From positions 30,989,267 through 31,053,266 of the forward strand of contig CM046308.1 in the NCBI GenBank assembly GCA_025267735.1: 64,000 nt of DNA, given 5' to 3'. Of this stretch, positions 45,731-56,660 are shown piece by piece (the first letter of the stretch is position 1; the number at the start of each line of letters is the position of its first letter). The notes under the pieces were generated by a model. It was not told the origin of the DNA. It was given only the letters and a program-made list of their open reading frames with translations, and did not search any database. Both the position numbers and the translations under genes were made by a program. Source of the DNA: Mactra quadrangularis (lineage: Eukaryota; Mollusca; Bivalvia; Venerida; Mactridae).

Positions 45731-46725
45731 ACTAAAATCAAACTGGCGCATAGTCAATAGCGGGCATTAGCAGAGGTTTAAGAAGGCTACACACCACTAC
45801 ATATTTCAACATCTTCACGCAAGTATTTTTGATCGGAAAAAAGTAAAATTTACAAAGAAAACTAATAAATTGTAAATAGACATGTTCATCGAAATCAATA
45901 TTTATTTTATATTCATGACATCCGCTCCGTTAAAAATGAATATTAATTATTCAATATATACATCAATGGAGAAGACATCAAATACGGCTGAGCGTCGATT
46001 TCAAGCATTTTTGGAAATGCTAATACTTGTTTCATTACAATTGTGATGCAAAAATATGCCCTTAAAGCTAATACTCATAGTCATGTATCATTGAGATGTG
46101 ATTATCCTTTATGTATTTCATTAGCTCGTTTGTGTGTAATAAAGACTTGCAAATGTTTGTCGTTTACGTATATTTATTGTTCAACATTATCAGAAGATGC
46201 ATTCCTCCATGTGATTATATAGACTTAATAGACAGAGTATTGTTGATTTATCTGCAATATTTAACAACAGTTTATATCATAAAAAGTTAGATTATTTCAT
46301 TCATATGACGCCATTCTGTGAATGTTTATTGCAAGCAGTCTCGTTTCTATAAATTCACATAAAATGTGGTTCTCGCGTGCTCCATAAACATTCTAGAAAT
46401 GATATATTTACAATCCATTAAAAAATTGAAATACACATCTCGTTCTTTACTTAAAATTAACACGAAATCCTCAGCTATATTTATCACCACTTCGATAGAT
46501 CAGATTACGTTAACAACTTGTCGTCGAAAGAATCGTGTATGTTGACGACCAAAACGCAGGTGATAATGCTTTAGTTATTCAAAAGTCAATAGTACTAAAT
46601 ATGATAACCTTGCTAAATCGACACACGTCTAACCACATACTTTGCAATTTTAAAAAAAGTATCCAGGCACACATTTCTTGTAAAGTTCTAACATTGATTT
46701 TGCATTTGTTGTACTTTTAAAGCTA
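45731..46725. other. AT-rich array interior
   Basis: Nothing recognised apart from a 61-codon frame (46535-46720) without support, which stops just before the GC-rich element. Confidence 0.35.
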
Positions 46726-47065
46726 CAGTCCCATAAACATAAAAATAGCCGTGAGGGCACCGTACGGGCGCCGTGCGATCAAGCTCCGCAAGGACCCGTA
46801 CGAAATCTTGCGTACCCGTGCGGACTGTTACGTTTTACCAGGGTCCGTGAGATGCGCCCAGCATACACATATCAGTTTCAGAGTCAAATCGTGAACAAAA
46901 TCGTGACCGAGTATGGATTTAACATGCATATCTTCCAGCTACAGCTCCGCACGATTGTGTTCTTTAGTACTATGTGCGTACCGTCACCTTGATACGCAAG
47001 GCTTCCCACGGCCTACGACTGTCTGCACGTACGGGTCCGTAACAACCCACGATTTTTTGGGACTG
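46726..47065. mobile_element. GC-rich 340-bp inverted-end element, copy 2
   Basis: This is in the same orientation as copy 1 at 42927-43267 and more than 90% identical by eye. It has CAGTCCCATAAA at left and TTGGGACTG at right (one base changed in the right repeat). Both copies are preceded by AGCTA and followed by AGGCAT, so the mobile unit may extend a few bases beyond the palindromic ends. Confidence 0.8.
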
Positions 47066-47668
47066 AGGCATATCTTAGATTATATTCCAAAAATGGCTGA
47101 TTAAATTATTATCGACTATTCATTTAACATTTCTTCTCAAATCAAGTTTATTAAGTTTAAATTTTATTATTCGCTTCAACCACTACATATTTAGGTTACG
47201 GTATCGGTTTGTCCCTTTATAAAGTGTTATTTACTTTAATCAAATTCATATTATCTTTGTCTGATTCAAAATCATTCCATTAAATGTTCTATTTGGGGTA
47301 GACGTTACCGTATAATATAATATACGTATATTAATGTAAATTTAATAAAGTAATAATGCCATTATAGAAGACCATACATTCAGAATTATAAAATCTTTCT
47401 TTCTTGTTTTGGAAATTTAGACACTGTGTACAAGTATCAGATATAATACTTTTTTGGTTAGCAGCATACAATACAGTGATAATTTGATCCCTTTTAGACT
47501 TTTAAACAAACTAACTTATTGTATTACAGAAAACCGATGTCTAAAATACATTGTATACATTCTTTGCATTGCACTTCATAGAGATAACAAATGTAACTTT
47601 TATGGCATTCGTTATTATAAATGTAAATACAAGAATGTGCCCCATTACATTTTGTTCGGTTTTAACAG

Positions 47669-47755
47669 ATGAAAGTATTATTGTCTCCGAAGTGCGAGAT
47701 TCAGTAAATATGTCAATTCGTCCAGACGCAAGGAATTAATATTTGTAAGCGATAA
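47669..47755 (+). pseudogene. Decayed terminal segment Z of unit E
   Basis: The acceptor TTGTTCGGTTTTAACAG matches that of unit G (TTGTTCGGTCATACAG). The end, CGTCCAGACGCAAGGAATT...TTTGTAAGCGATAA, aligns with unit G and gives VQTQGINICKR before the stop, but an in-frame TAA interrupts it about 15 codons earlier. Just upstream a frame at 47454-47672 has cysteines (KLTYCITENRC, ILCIALHRDNKCNF), perhaps the preceding exon. Confidence 0.5.
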
Positions 47756-47779
47756 TGAATACAAATGAATTTATTTTTA

Positions 47780-50011
47780 ACCCAAAACTTTTCTGTAAGA
47801 ATAACATATTAAGGTTGACCTACTTCCGAATAAATAGTTATTAGCAATGGATTGCCATCATGTTTGACCTAGTTATATAATATAAATCAACAAAACTAAT
47901 ATGTTACTAAAGATGGAATTCAATTTTACTCTGTCGAGGGAAATTTCCTGATGGCACACATTTTGAGGAGTACACGTTTCTTGAGCTACATACCCACTAG
48001 TTTAAAGTAGGTACGTAAATGGTAAATCTTTCAAGTGCTTTTTCTGACCTATTGAAATTTGTACTGTTCAATCATAGCGTAGACAAACTACATTTACTAT
48101 TTGATTATATCTAATAGATATGTTTCTTCTAGATATAGGTTTGTAGAAAATATAAAAAAATGCTTAAAATATTTTTCTTGATGTTTGCCTTGAGTACTCC
48201 ATATGATTTTTTTGTTTATTTTAAAACTATTGACAGTTGTGAATCCATTATATGGCAAGTTCATGCATTATGCTCATTGATTTCGGTGTCTAAATTGAAT
48301 TATAAGTGAACTGAACATATGCTAATAACAACTGCAATATATTTGCATATAACTGTAGACAAACCGATAGGTCACAATAAAGTACGCCGATACAAAAATA
48401 ATAGTTTATGCTTTAAATCGATTCCTTGAATTCATTATTAGGATTAAACTGGAATTTATTGCATTCATATAGATAATATATCATGGTATATGGTGTTCAT
48501 TTTGTAAAACGAGAATAATGCACTGGAAATTATAAATGGCACATATGCACGAACCTCTCTGAATTATTGGTTTTGTCTGAATCATTTAGTTAATTAATAA
48601 TCATATACATATAGTTGTACCACTATTAAAACGCATACACTCAGTTCATACAAAAACTTCTATGGATGAGAAATAGATGCAAATTTGGATTGTGTAAATC
48701 TTAACTCATTTACATTAAATTAATGCATTTATCATGATGTATTTGTGCTATGTCTGCTTCGACATCTGTTTTAGCTTCTCATTTATCACTCTTCAAATCA
48801 ATTGCACAAATCAGAAAGATGCAATTACGTGCTTGACATGGTCTTGCATCGTAATCGGTTGATTAAGACATTGTAAATAAAATTGATGTCATATATATAC
48901 CAAAATTAATCCTTTATTTCTATGCAGCATTAACTACTAAGTAAAATATACGTTATAGCATCGTTGTTGAAATAAATCAAAACATAAAATTATAATAAAA
49001 AACATTTACAAAAACGACATTTCAACATTGTTGTATAGAAACATAGCTAACAACAACACTCATATTATGCTTTTCAGATGGTTAAATTTATGTAATTTAT
49101 TTTCTAATCATACATAATCTATGTACATGTATTTGATGGTATATATTTTTTGTGTATGGGCCGGTGGGCTTGTAACACTTTGAAACAAAGAACTAAAAAG
49201 CTTTTGAGATGATATTTAAACATTCACGAGTTAGTTCGTGAAGCATTCATAAGTATGAGATAGAAAATTATGTCAATGGATACAATGCACTATGTATATC
49301 GTGCATTATGTACACCATATCGTGTGTTTGCCTGTTTCATTCAAATGTAAAATTGTAATGCATTAGGCTTTGATAAAAATGTTTTAATGCCTGAAAAACA
49401 ATTCATGTCATGCCCGATGTGTTTTTGTCTTCCAACAATCTGTAAACGCAACATGATGTGCTAATATCGAGTAAAATCGACATTAATTAAACGACGAACG
49501 CCATTTCACTTTCACTTAAAAATTCAATAATTCTCTTTTTATTTTAGTTGAATGAAATTATATTTGTTCAGGTGAATCGAATTGTAAAATTATCTGTTTG
49601 TAATAATTGGTTTTGATCGCACGTTATGTAAGTTAACGATTGATGGCGTCTTGTTGAACTTATTCTCTTGCTCAATTGGGATCAGACCACATAGTTCATA
49701 TTAAGACCCTGAAACTAAACAAATTTTGGAAGTGTCAGCTAGAACAATAACCGAGTGTTAAGGTCGATGTTTTATATTAATATTTAGTAATAAAAAGGGG
49801 ATTCCTTAAAAATTTTGCACACGAATGTCAAAGCATTTATATATACAGATATTAGGATTATTAATACATATTGTATTTACCTATAGCATTACTTTTTAAA
49901 TTTTGATTTAATTTTTTAGCTATTGAACAAAACAATAGTGGACAATTACTTACTTTATTAGAGGTTTTTAACATAATATTATAACTATTCGTATATATAA
50001 ATAAACAGTTT
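47780..50011. other. AT-rich stretch, nothing recognised
   Basis: There is no open frame with support, no SINE and no clear inverted ends. A word shared with landmark P1 surroundings (TGCTATGTCTGCTT near 48748 and 60010) hints at further diverged array sequence. Confidence 0.3.
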
Positions 50012-50024
50012 ACTAGTTCTTTGC

Positions 50025-50195
50025 GCCGCCTTGCTAGCTCAATTGGTAGCACGCAGGTCTACTGATTGAGGGGTCGTAGGTTCGATTCCCGGGCGTGGCA
50101 TGTTTTTGTGGAGCTAGGTCATAAAATTATTTCTACGTTATATGACCTATACGTACATTGTGCTGCTACGGCGTTTAACCCAACAAAACAAACAA
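50025..50195 (+). mobile_element. tRNA-derived SINE, internally deleted
   Basis: The tRNA-like head is complete (GCTAGCTCAATTGGTAGCAC; B box GGTTCGATTCCCGGG), followed by only a short link and then the family tail (ATATGACCTATACG, CGGCGTTTAACCCAAC, (ACAAA)n). A perfect 13-bp target duplication ACTAGTTCTTTGC flanks it (50012-50024 and 50196-50208). The central body is missing, giving 171 bp against about 300 bp for 51187-51489. Confidence 0.9.
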
Positions 50196-51186
50196 ACTAG
50201 TTCTTTGCAATCGAAAATGCAAAAGAAGATCACTCTGATATAGCGGTTGTATATCAATCACTTGGTGAGTGAATGAAGTGATAAGGCTGCTATATAAGTT
50301 TTGGATTATCATGAAAATATATCAAAAGCAACTCCATTCAGCTTTAACTTACAACGCTTAGCACACGATTATATGTTGTAAATTTGCTTTCGTAGACATC
50401 GTAATTACTATCTATTGCCATCCAATATAAACTTTTATCACGTTTTGTGATAATACTTTCCAATGTAGATTTTATGAATTGTAAGGTAACTTATATTTCA
50501 TGTGCTGTCATAATTATTGTATAAAGTACATTTTTATAACGATCGTTTGTCAATGTTCGTCTTCATAGCAAAAGAAGAAATGCTAATTACGTAATAAAAC
50601 CAGAAAACGCAAATAGATCCTAAAAAGCAAATCATGCTTTATGATAAAAATCCAAAAGCTTTGATTGGTAAATTGATGCTACTGTTGTATTTTTTGTGCA
50701 CATCAAATTCTTTCCAAGGCTGTCGAATTTTGGTGTGTTTTATTAATATGATATTAATTTTAGAGCACGACAATGAGATAATTTAATTTTTTTATTAGTT
50801 TTTTTATTCAATATTGGCCGTTGTTTGGCCGTAATTCATTCATGTCAATAGCATTTGTCTGTAGAAATATGTTAGGATGATGACTAAGAAAAAATGTTTG
50901 ATTTTAGGCGGTATTTTATTCATATTCAAGAAAATGTATTTTTTAGAAAGAAAAAAAAACAACAACATAATACGATGCACATTGTCGTTAGCAATTGCAT
51001 AAATTGATGGTATTTTAATTTATCTGGATTTCCAATGTTGTCTGGATCTAAAACCTCTCCTGTCTTACAAGAACTTGAAATGAAGTTTTATCATAATGAT
51101 TAATCAAGCAAGAGTAATGGGCACTACTATGGCAATGCATTGGACTAAGCTTATATTGACTTATTGTTCTTGTCTATGTACGATTG

Positions 51187-51489
51187 AAGGCCGCCCGGCT
51201 AGCTCAGTTGGTAGCACGCAAGTGGTCGTGGATTTGATTCCCGGGCGGGGCATACTTTCATGGAGCTTTGTCATGAAATTATTTCTACGGCCATTCTCCC
51301 TCCTACCAGTGATTTTTAATTATGTAGGGCAGTTGTCAGTCAATGACGAAAGTATGCGCTTAGTAGTTGATTAACAGTTAAATCCAGAAATTAAGCCTTT
51401 CCAGGAGAAGTGAGTAGGTTGACTGACCGCCGTTATATGACCTATACAATGTGTTGCTACGGCTTCAAACCCAATAAACAAATAAACAA
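51187..51489 (+). mobile_element. tRNA-derived SINE, full length
   Basis: Head: CCGCCCGGCTAGCTCAGTTG and GATTTGATTCCCGGGCGGGG. Body: GGCCATTCTCCCTCCTACC, GTAGGGCAGTTGTCAGTC, GTATGCGCTTAG and CCTTTCCAGGAGAAGTGAG. Tail: CCGTTATATGACCTATAC and AAACCCAATAAAC. Target duplication TCTATGTACGATTG / TCTATCTACGACTG (51173-51186, 51490-51503), two mismatches. The 92-codon open frame across it is spurious. Confidence 0.9.
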
Positions 51490-52099
51490 TCTATCTACGA
51501 CTGTTAGACATAAAGGGATACGTTGACCTTACCACTAACATAATTAAGGACAATGTTATCTGCCTAGGGAACATTGTCAATTTAAATAGACATGTACTTC
51601 TTATATATGTTGCGTAAAATTGCTTTATAAGAATGCCTTGTACGTGCATATCTATGCAACAGCAGACGTTAATTGTATGGATATCAATACGATTAAAACA
51701 AAAAAATATGTGTTAAGGTTTGGCTATTTTAAAGATCTGCGACGATTTTTTTAAAACAACCCCGATATAAAATTATAAACAATACTCACTGAAACAACAA
51801 GCAATAACAACTAGTTTTAAATGAAATGTCATGTGTTATAATGACCTAATATTTATAAAATTAACTGCCCATAAGCATACAAAAATAATAAAATTAATCA
51901 CACCAGAATGCATATTTTTCTCGCCCTTAACATAACAACAGTTATAAACGTTTCAACTCGATAACAATATACTTTTGATATTCTAAATGTCCAACTACTT
52001 CTTAATAAAAATCTATTTGATGTAAACAAGATTTAATAATGTATTGTCTAATACAGACAAAGTGATTACAGGAAATAGATTATGTGATTCAATAACCAT

Positions 52100-52360
52100 T
52101 CAGGGGCAAACTTTCGTGGAGCTTGGTCATGAAATTATTTCTACGGCCATTCTCCCTCCTACCAATGATTTTTAATTATGTAGGGCAGTTGTCAGTCACT
52201 GACGAAAGTATGCGCTTAGTTGTTGGTAAACAGCTAAATCCAGAGATTTAGCCTTTCCGGGAGGAGTGAGTAGGTTGACTGATCGCCGTTACATGACCTT
52301 ATACATGTATGTGTTAGTACGGCGTTAAACCCAACAAAAACAAACAAACAAACAAACAAA
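52100..52360 (+). mobile_element. 5'-truncated SINE lacking its tRNA head
   Basis: The copy starts at the GGGGCA that follows the head in 51187-51489, then matches the body and tail throughout and ends in (CAAA)n. A perfect 10-bp target duplication CAATAACCAT flanks it (52090-52099 and 52361-52370), so it inserted in this truncated form and was not trimmed later. Confidence 0.92.
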
Positions 52361-52370
52361 CAATAACCAT

Positions 52371-54842
52371 GAGAGGACTTAACAAGTTGTTTGGGAAAAT
52401 GAATTATATATACATTGTATTTGTTTTATGTCATTAAATAAAACATGACCATTTTCAATTCAAAAGTATGCTGTTTGTTGATTTTAATAATTTTGTTATG
52501 AAATTAAGAAAACTTCTTGTCAATAAAGGTAGACATAATAAATATTATAACGATGTTCTAAGGTTAATTGTCAGTCATCTAGATATTACCATATGCGTTA
52601 AATTTATCAAAGAACATATACAAAGATTTATCACATACTAAAATGGATACTTGATTAATAAGATCATGGTGTTCATATTTATGATGATGATAAATCAAAT
52701 GCAACAGAAGTGCACGTCTGTCTTGCAATTAATGAGATTAATTTTATGACTTATGAGAGTGATATTTGTGCACTTAAATTTTTCATTTCTACCGTATACA
52801 ATTTCCAGATTTATAGTGTTAGTAGTTTGACCCGAACTTTTTTAATTACTTTGTGCATGTGATACAAGAGATTATGCAGTTAGTACTTGTGTTTTTATTT
52901 TTCATAAACCAAAACGTGCAATGGATTTCTCTCAATTGAATCCCATTATTTATTTCATCGTTGTATTAGAAGCCTGTCAGATAATTTAATGCCTGCTTTG
53001 AAATGTATTTCAAGTACATTGGCATTAATATAGAAACTGCACTATTACACGAAACATGTAATGGAAGGAGTAGAACTTTGGCAAAACAAATAATTAATTT
53101 GAAGACGTCGAGGGGAAACACATCGATTGAAAAGCAGTCATTTGATTTTCGAGTTTTGATGTTACAAATTACATTCTAAAGAAGGTACTTTATTGGAAAC
53201 GTTTCAAGTTCAAAGCAAATAGCTGTATTTCTGCACTGTTAGTATGAAATAATTTGGACTTAACATATTTTTATCCCAAAGAAAAACGCTGGGTGTATTA
53301 TAATTGATTTATTTTGGAATATTGAAGAGACCTTTAAAGAAAGTTTCAGACGTGCCAAGTCGGCTAACTCAGTTCCGTGTCTGACTTTAAATCTTTATTT
53401 ATTGGACGTGTTGATGAATTTTATGGAGTACTTTCCATTTCTACTTATACGTATACAACTATCAGCATGCAACAGTTCAAGACACATTTATTTTACCTCT
53501 AACTTGTGCATTGAATCAAGCCATACAAGAGACTGTTCAATGGACTAATTGTTTCCTGTTACCACATGTTTTAACGATGTAGTTATGTTATGTATGTAAA
53601 GTTTTGCAGTAAAACATGTAACAAGAAAGAATGTGCATGTCACTAATGATGTATTTCGTCTACTTGCAAAGTAACAACTCAAATTTTATGGATCAAAGTA
53701 TAAAACTCCGTACTTTAGCAAGAACCAAGCACGATCATTAAACACCAGTCAAGTGGATTTATTTTTATGTTTGCCATAAATAATTAGATAGTAAATTGGG
53801 TGACAAACGACGTAATTCAGATAAAAGATACAAGTTAAAATGATGTCAATTATAAGACGAATTAATATAATAGACAAAAGCAAAACACAACACGACATCA
53901 CTGTCTTACAGTTGCCATTTTATGTATTGTCGAAAGTAATAAAACACAGACCATTTGAAATTGAATAAATGACAGATTGACGCGGTATCCCAGACAAGAG
54001 GCAATCTAATTCATTAAATTTATATGTTTTCTGTCAGAACATCAAGAGTGTTAAATTTAAGTGATCTGAAAACATAAAAGATTTAACCTTTCTGTATCTA
54101 TCTATTGTTAGCATTGTAGTAATAGGCTATTTTCATTGAGCGAGATGTGAATTTTACGGTTAAGATGTACATGTATTTTCATACACTTTTCGTATATTTA
54201 TATACTAAGTACTAGTGAAATGCATATTAAATGACGACTCTTAAATGACGATGATTTAAGCTTTGAAATTACTTAAATATATTTAAGGTCACACCAAGTT
54301 AATCAAGTGTTCTATGGATTCGCTCGCAATTTTGACTGTTTATTAAATGTTTTTTATTTCCTCGCTCGCTTATAATAATTTCGTTAAACCGCTATAAGAC
54401 ATTTACAACCTAATCCGAATCGTAATTAGAAAGCCACAATTGTAAAATGTCAGGGGTTTTCTCAAACTAGTCAATACTGTGTTTATATACTATTCATGGT
54501 CAACAGCACTGTTGTGTAGTTATCACGATCGCCCGTCTGTATGTATGTGTATCGAAATTTACATGAAGCATGGGCGTATATAATGTGATTTGAAGGGGAT
54601 ATTTCCCATTGATGATACATTTAAATTGATATTATCATTTAACTTAGCCATTCAGAGTTAATCTATGTGTTTCACGTCCGTGTCACATGTAAATGAATAT
54701 TTGATAACATTTATTCGACATAAAATGATGTTACTGTTACTGATGTTACTTCAATACTTGTATCTCATGTTAAAATTGGAGAAAAGAAAGCTCCTTCATT
54801 CTTAAACCACCACCAGAACACAAAGAAAAATCCTATTACCTA
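52371..54842. other. AT-rich stretch, nothing recognised
   Basis: No supported gene, RNA or element in about 2.5 kb. Confidence 0.35.
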
Positions 54843-55034
54843 ATGTACTTTTTCCGGCTGCTTAGGTATGGTGTTAATTCGTTTAAGAGTAAGAGACGCA
54901 TTTGTAGACATTTCTGTAAAATCACAGGTAATACACAAGAATCTCTATTTAATCTACCGAATTACATGAACTTTAAAGAACTAAGACCATGTTATCCAAG
55001 CAGAACCGTGTGTAATTGCATATTCTTTGGTTGA
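54843..55034 (+). other. Cysteine-containing open frame, possible relic exon
   Basis: The frame reads RRICRHFCKITGNTQE, then FKELRPCYPSRTVCNCIFFG before the stop. The closing bases (GAACCGTGTGTAATTGCATA) resemble those of a second frame at 56463-56660 (GAACCGTGTGTGTATTTGC, encoding NRVCICKCLYQ). Both end in a Cys-X-Cys pair close to a stop, as segment Z does in units D and G, but nucleotide similarity to those is too short to call homology. Confidence 0.2.
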
Positions 55035-55378
55035 GGTATTATCCTACGTAGAATCTGTTGTCAGCCATGTTCGTTTTTTATTGTTGTAGCGTTAAAACAC
55101 GAAATCAAAACTTTAAGTATTATATTCCCGCCATAGTTTAATAAAATGGCCAACTAATGTGCGAGAAAAATGTTATTATGCCATCCATACACATGTGGAG
55201 ACACATGGTGTACATGTAATTCTAAATGAGACGGATTGGAACGGATTTGAATTTTCCTGATAACTTTTATCTTTTAGGTGACAAAATGTATCCCAATCGA
55301 GGACCGATAATTACACTATACCTCTGCACTGTTCGTCCGGAAACATACAAGTTTTTGCCCGAAGTGTTTAAAACAAAA

Positions 55379-55632
55379 GTTAAAAGTTAAAGTTAAAGTG
55401 CGGTTTAAAGTCTGCTTCCATTTACATGTTCAGCAGACTTTACAATCTTGTACGACAACTCCTGGTTACTGAAATTACCCTCAGGTAGGTGATCCCTCAC
55501 AGTACCCATTTACACTTGGGTGGAGTGGAACAATTTTAGGTTAATTTCTTGCTCAAGAATATTAGCAGTGCCCCTAGCGGGGATCGAACCCGGGACCTCT
55601 CGACCCCTAAGCGCGCGTTCTACCACTGCTCC
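55379..55632 (-). mobile_element. tRNA-derived SINE, second family
   Basis: On the minus strand the head reads GCAGTGGTAGAACGCGCGC (A box) and GGTTCGATCCCCGC (B box), followed by a body with TTGAGCAAGAAATTAACC, CACTCCACCC and CTGAGGGTAATTTCAG. A 10-bp target duplication TAAAACAAAA lies at 55369-55378 and 55633-55642. The shorter copy at 5620-5732 is the same family. Confidence 0.9.
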
Positions 55633-55642
55633 TAAAACAAAA

Positions 55643-56462
55643 TTATACGTAAACGTCGTGAATGCGCAGGTCATATAATTGCGGTAATGGAATCTTACAA
55701 AAGTATCGGATGCCTGAGCTCGACGATTTTTACATAACTGGGAAATTTGGCGATCTGAAAAAAACGTACCTCTAGAATTCCTCAGTCAGTTGTGAAGACA
55801 ATTTTATAAAAAATACTCATAGCTTTAATACAATTTGTTGCGTATGATTACAAATACAAACGTTCACAACCTTATAAAACCTCATTTTAATATCAAGTAA
55901 TCCCGAATTATCTTTGTAAATAAGTGCTGCACACAAATTTAACCTCATTCATAGATACACCCAAGTCATATGTACACTTGATACGCAAATGTAAGGCTTA
56001 ATGTGTAATTACCAAAATTCGTTTGAGCAAACCCCCGTACTTATTCAATTTTAGATTTCATATTCATCTTCGGATTAGGTTGTAAATGTCTATATAAAGC
56101 AACTGAATTAAGATTTTTTTTCTTCCCTCGTTCGTTCCATTTTTTCCAGAAAAATCCGTAGAGCGCATAATCATCTAGTTGTGGCCTAATCAATACTTGT
56201 AAAACCACCCCTCAAACGCTTGCAGTCAAATATAGTATACTTATTACAAATGCATCTTTCAGTCGTCTGGTTTCCCACATCAACTGGCTTTGTGATTCAC
56301 ATTTTGCTATTATATTCAGATTTAGTGGTATTATTCATACATTATAGAACTCCTTTCATCTCTATTTAATCTAATATTCGTTTATCGATAAAGTTGATTA
56401 TTTGAATTCATGTTACACATCATTTAAAGCTTGCAGCATGTTATGTTCCCGACTCGATTTGA
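55643..56462. other. Non-coding stretch
   Basis: Nothing recognised. Confidence 0.4.
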
Positions 56463-56660
56463 GTGGATCTACTAAGTAGATCGCTTGGCATTTTTATGGC
56501 TTCCGTTCTTTTATTAAATGAAACAATAACATCGGTTCCAAATGTAGTACTAGAAAACAATATTCCTCTTCATGTTCACGATAAAAACGAACTTCTCAAC
56601 GTTGCATTGAACCGTGTGTGTATTTGCAAATGTTTATATCAAGATTTAAATAATTTCTAA
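56463..56660 (+). other. Open frame with Cys-Ile-Cys-Lys, possible relic of segment Z
   Basis: The frame contains ITSVPNVVLENNIPLHVHD, KNELLNVAL and NRVCICKCLYQDLNNF. The TGTATTTGCAAATG core is the same as in unit D (TGTATTTGCAAGTG), and the residues before it are also a hydrophobic strand. It could be the terminal segment of a unit F lying between E and G. The nucleotide match outside the core is poor, so chance is not excluded. Confidence 0.25.

Noticed and set aside
50025..50100. Possible functional tRNA gene
   Set aside because: A and B boxes are good, but the unit is followed by the SINE tail and flanked by a target duplication, so it is a SINE head. The same reasoning applies to 5620, 6080, 14422, 51187, 55560 and 61130.
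51096..51374. 92-codon open frame
   Set aside because: It runs across the tRNA head and body of a SINE and matches nothing else.
54843..56660. Firm assignment of the array family to IL-17 cytokines
   Set aside because: The Cys-X-Cys ending and hydrophobic strand are suggestive, but the helical-looking segment Y does not fit that fold and no upstream cystine-knot exon could be assembled. Kept only as a hypothesis.
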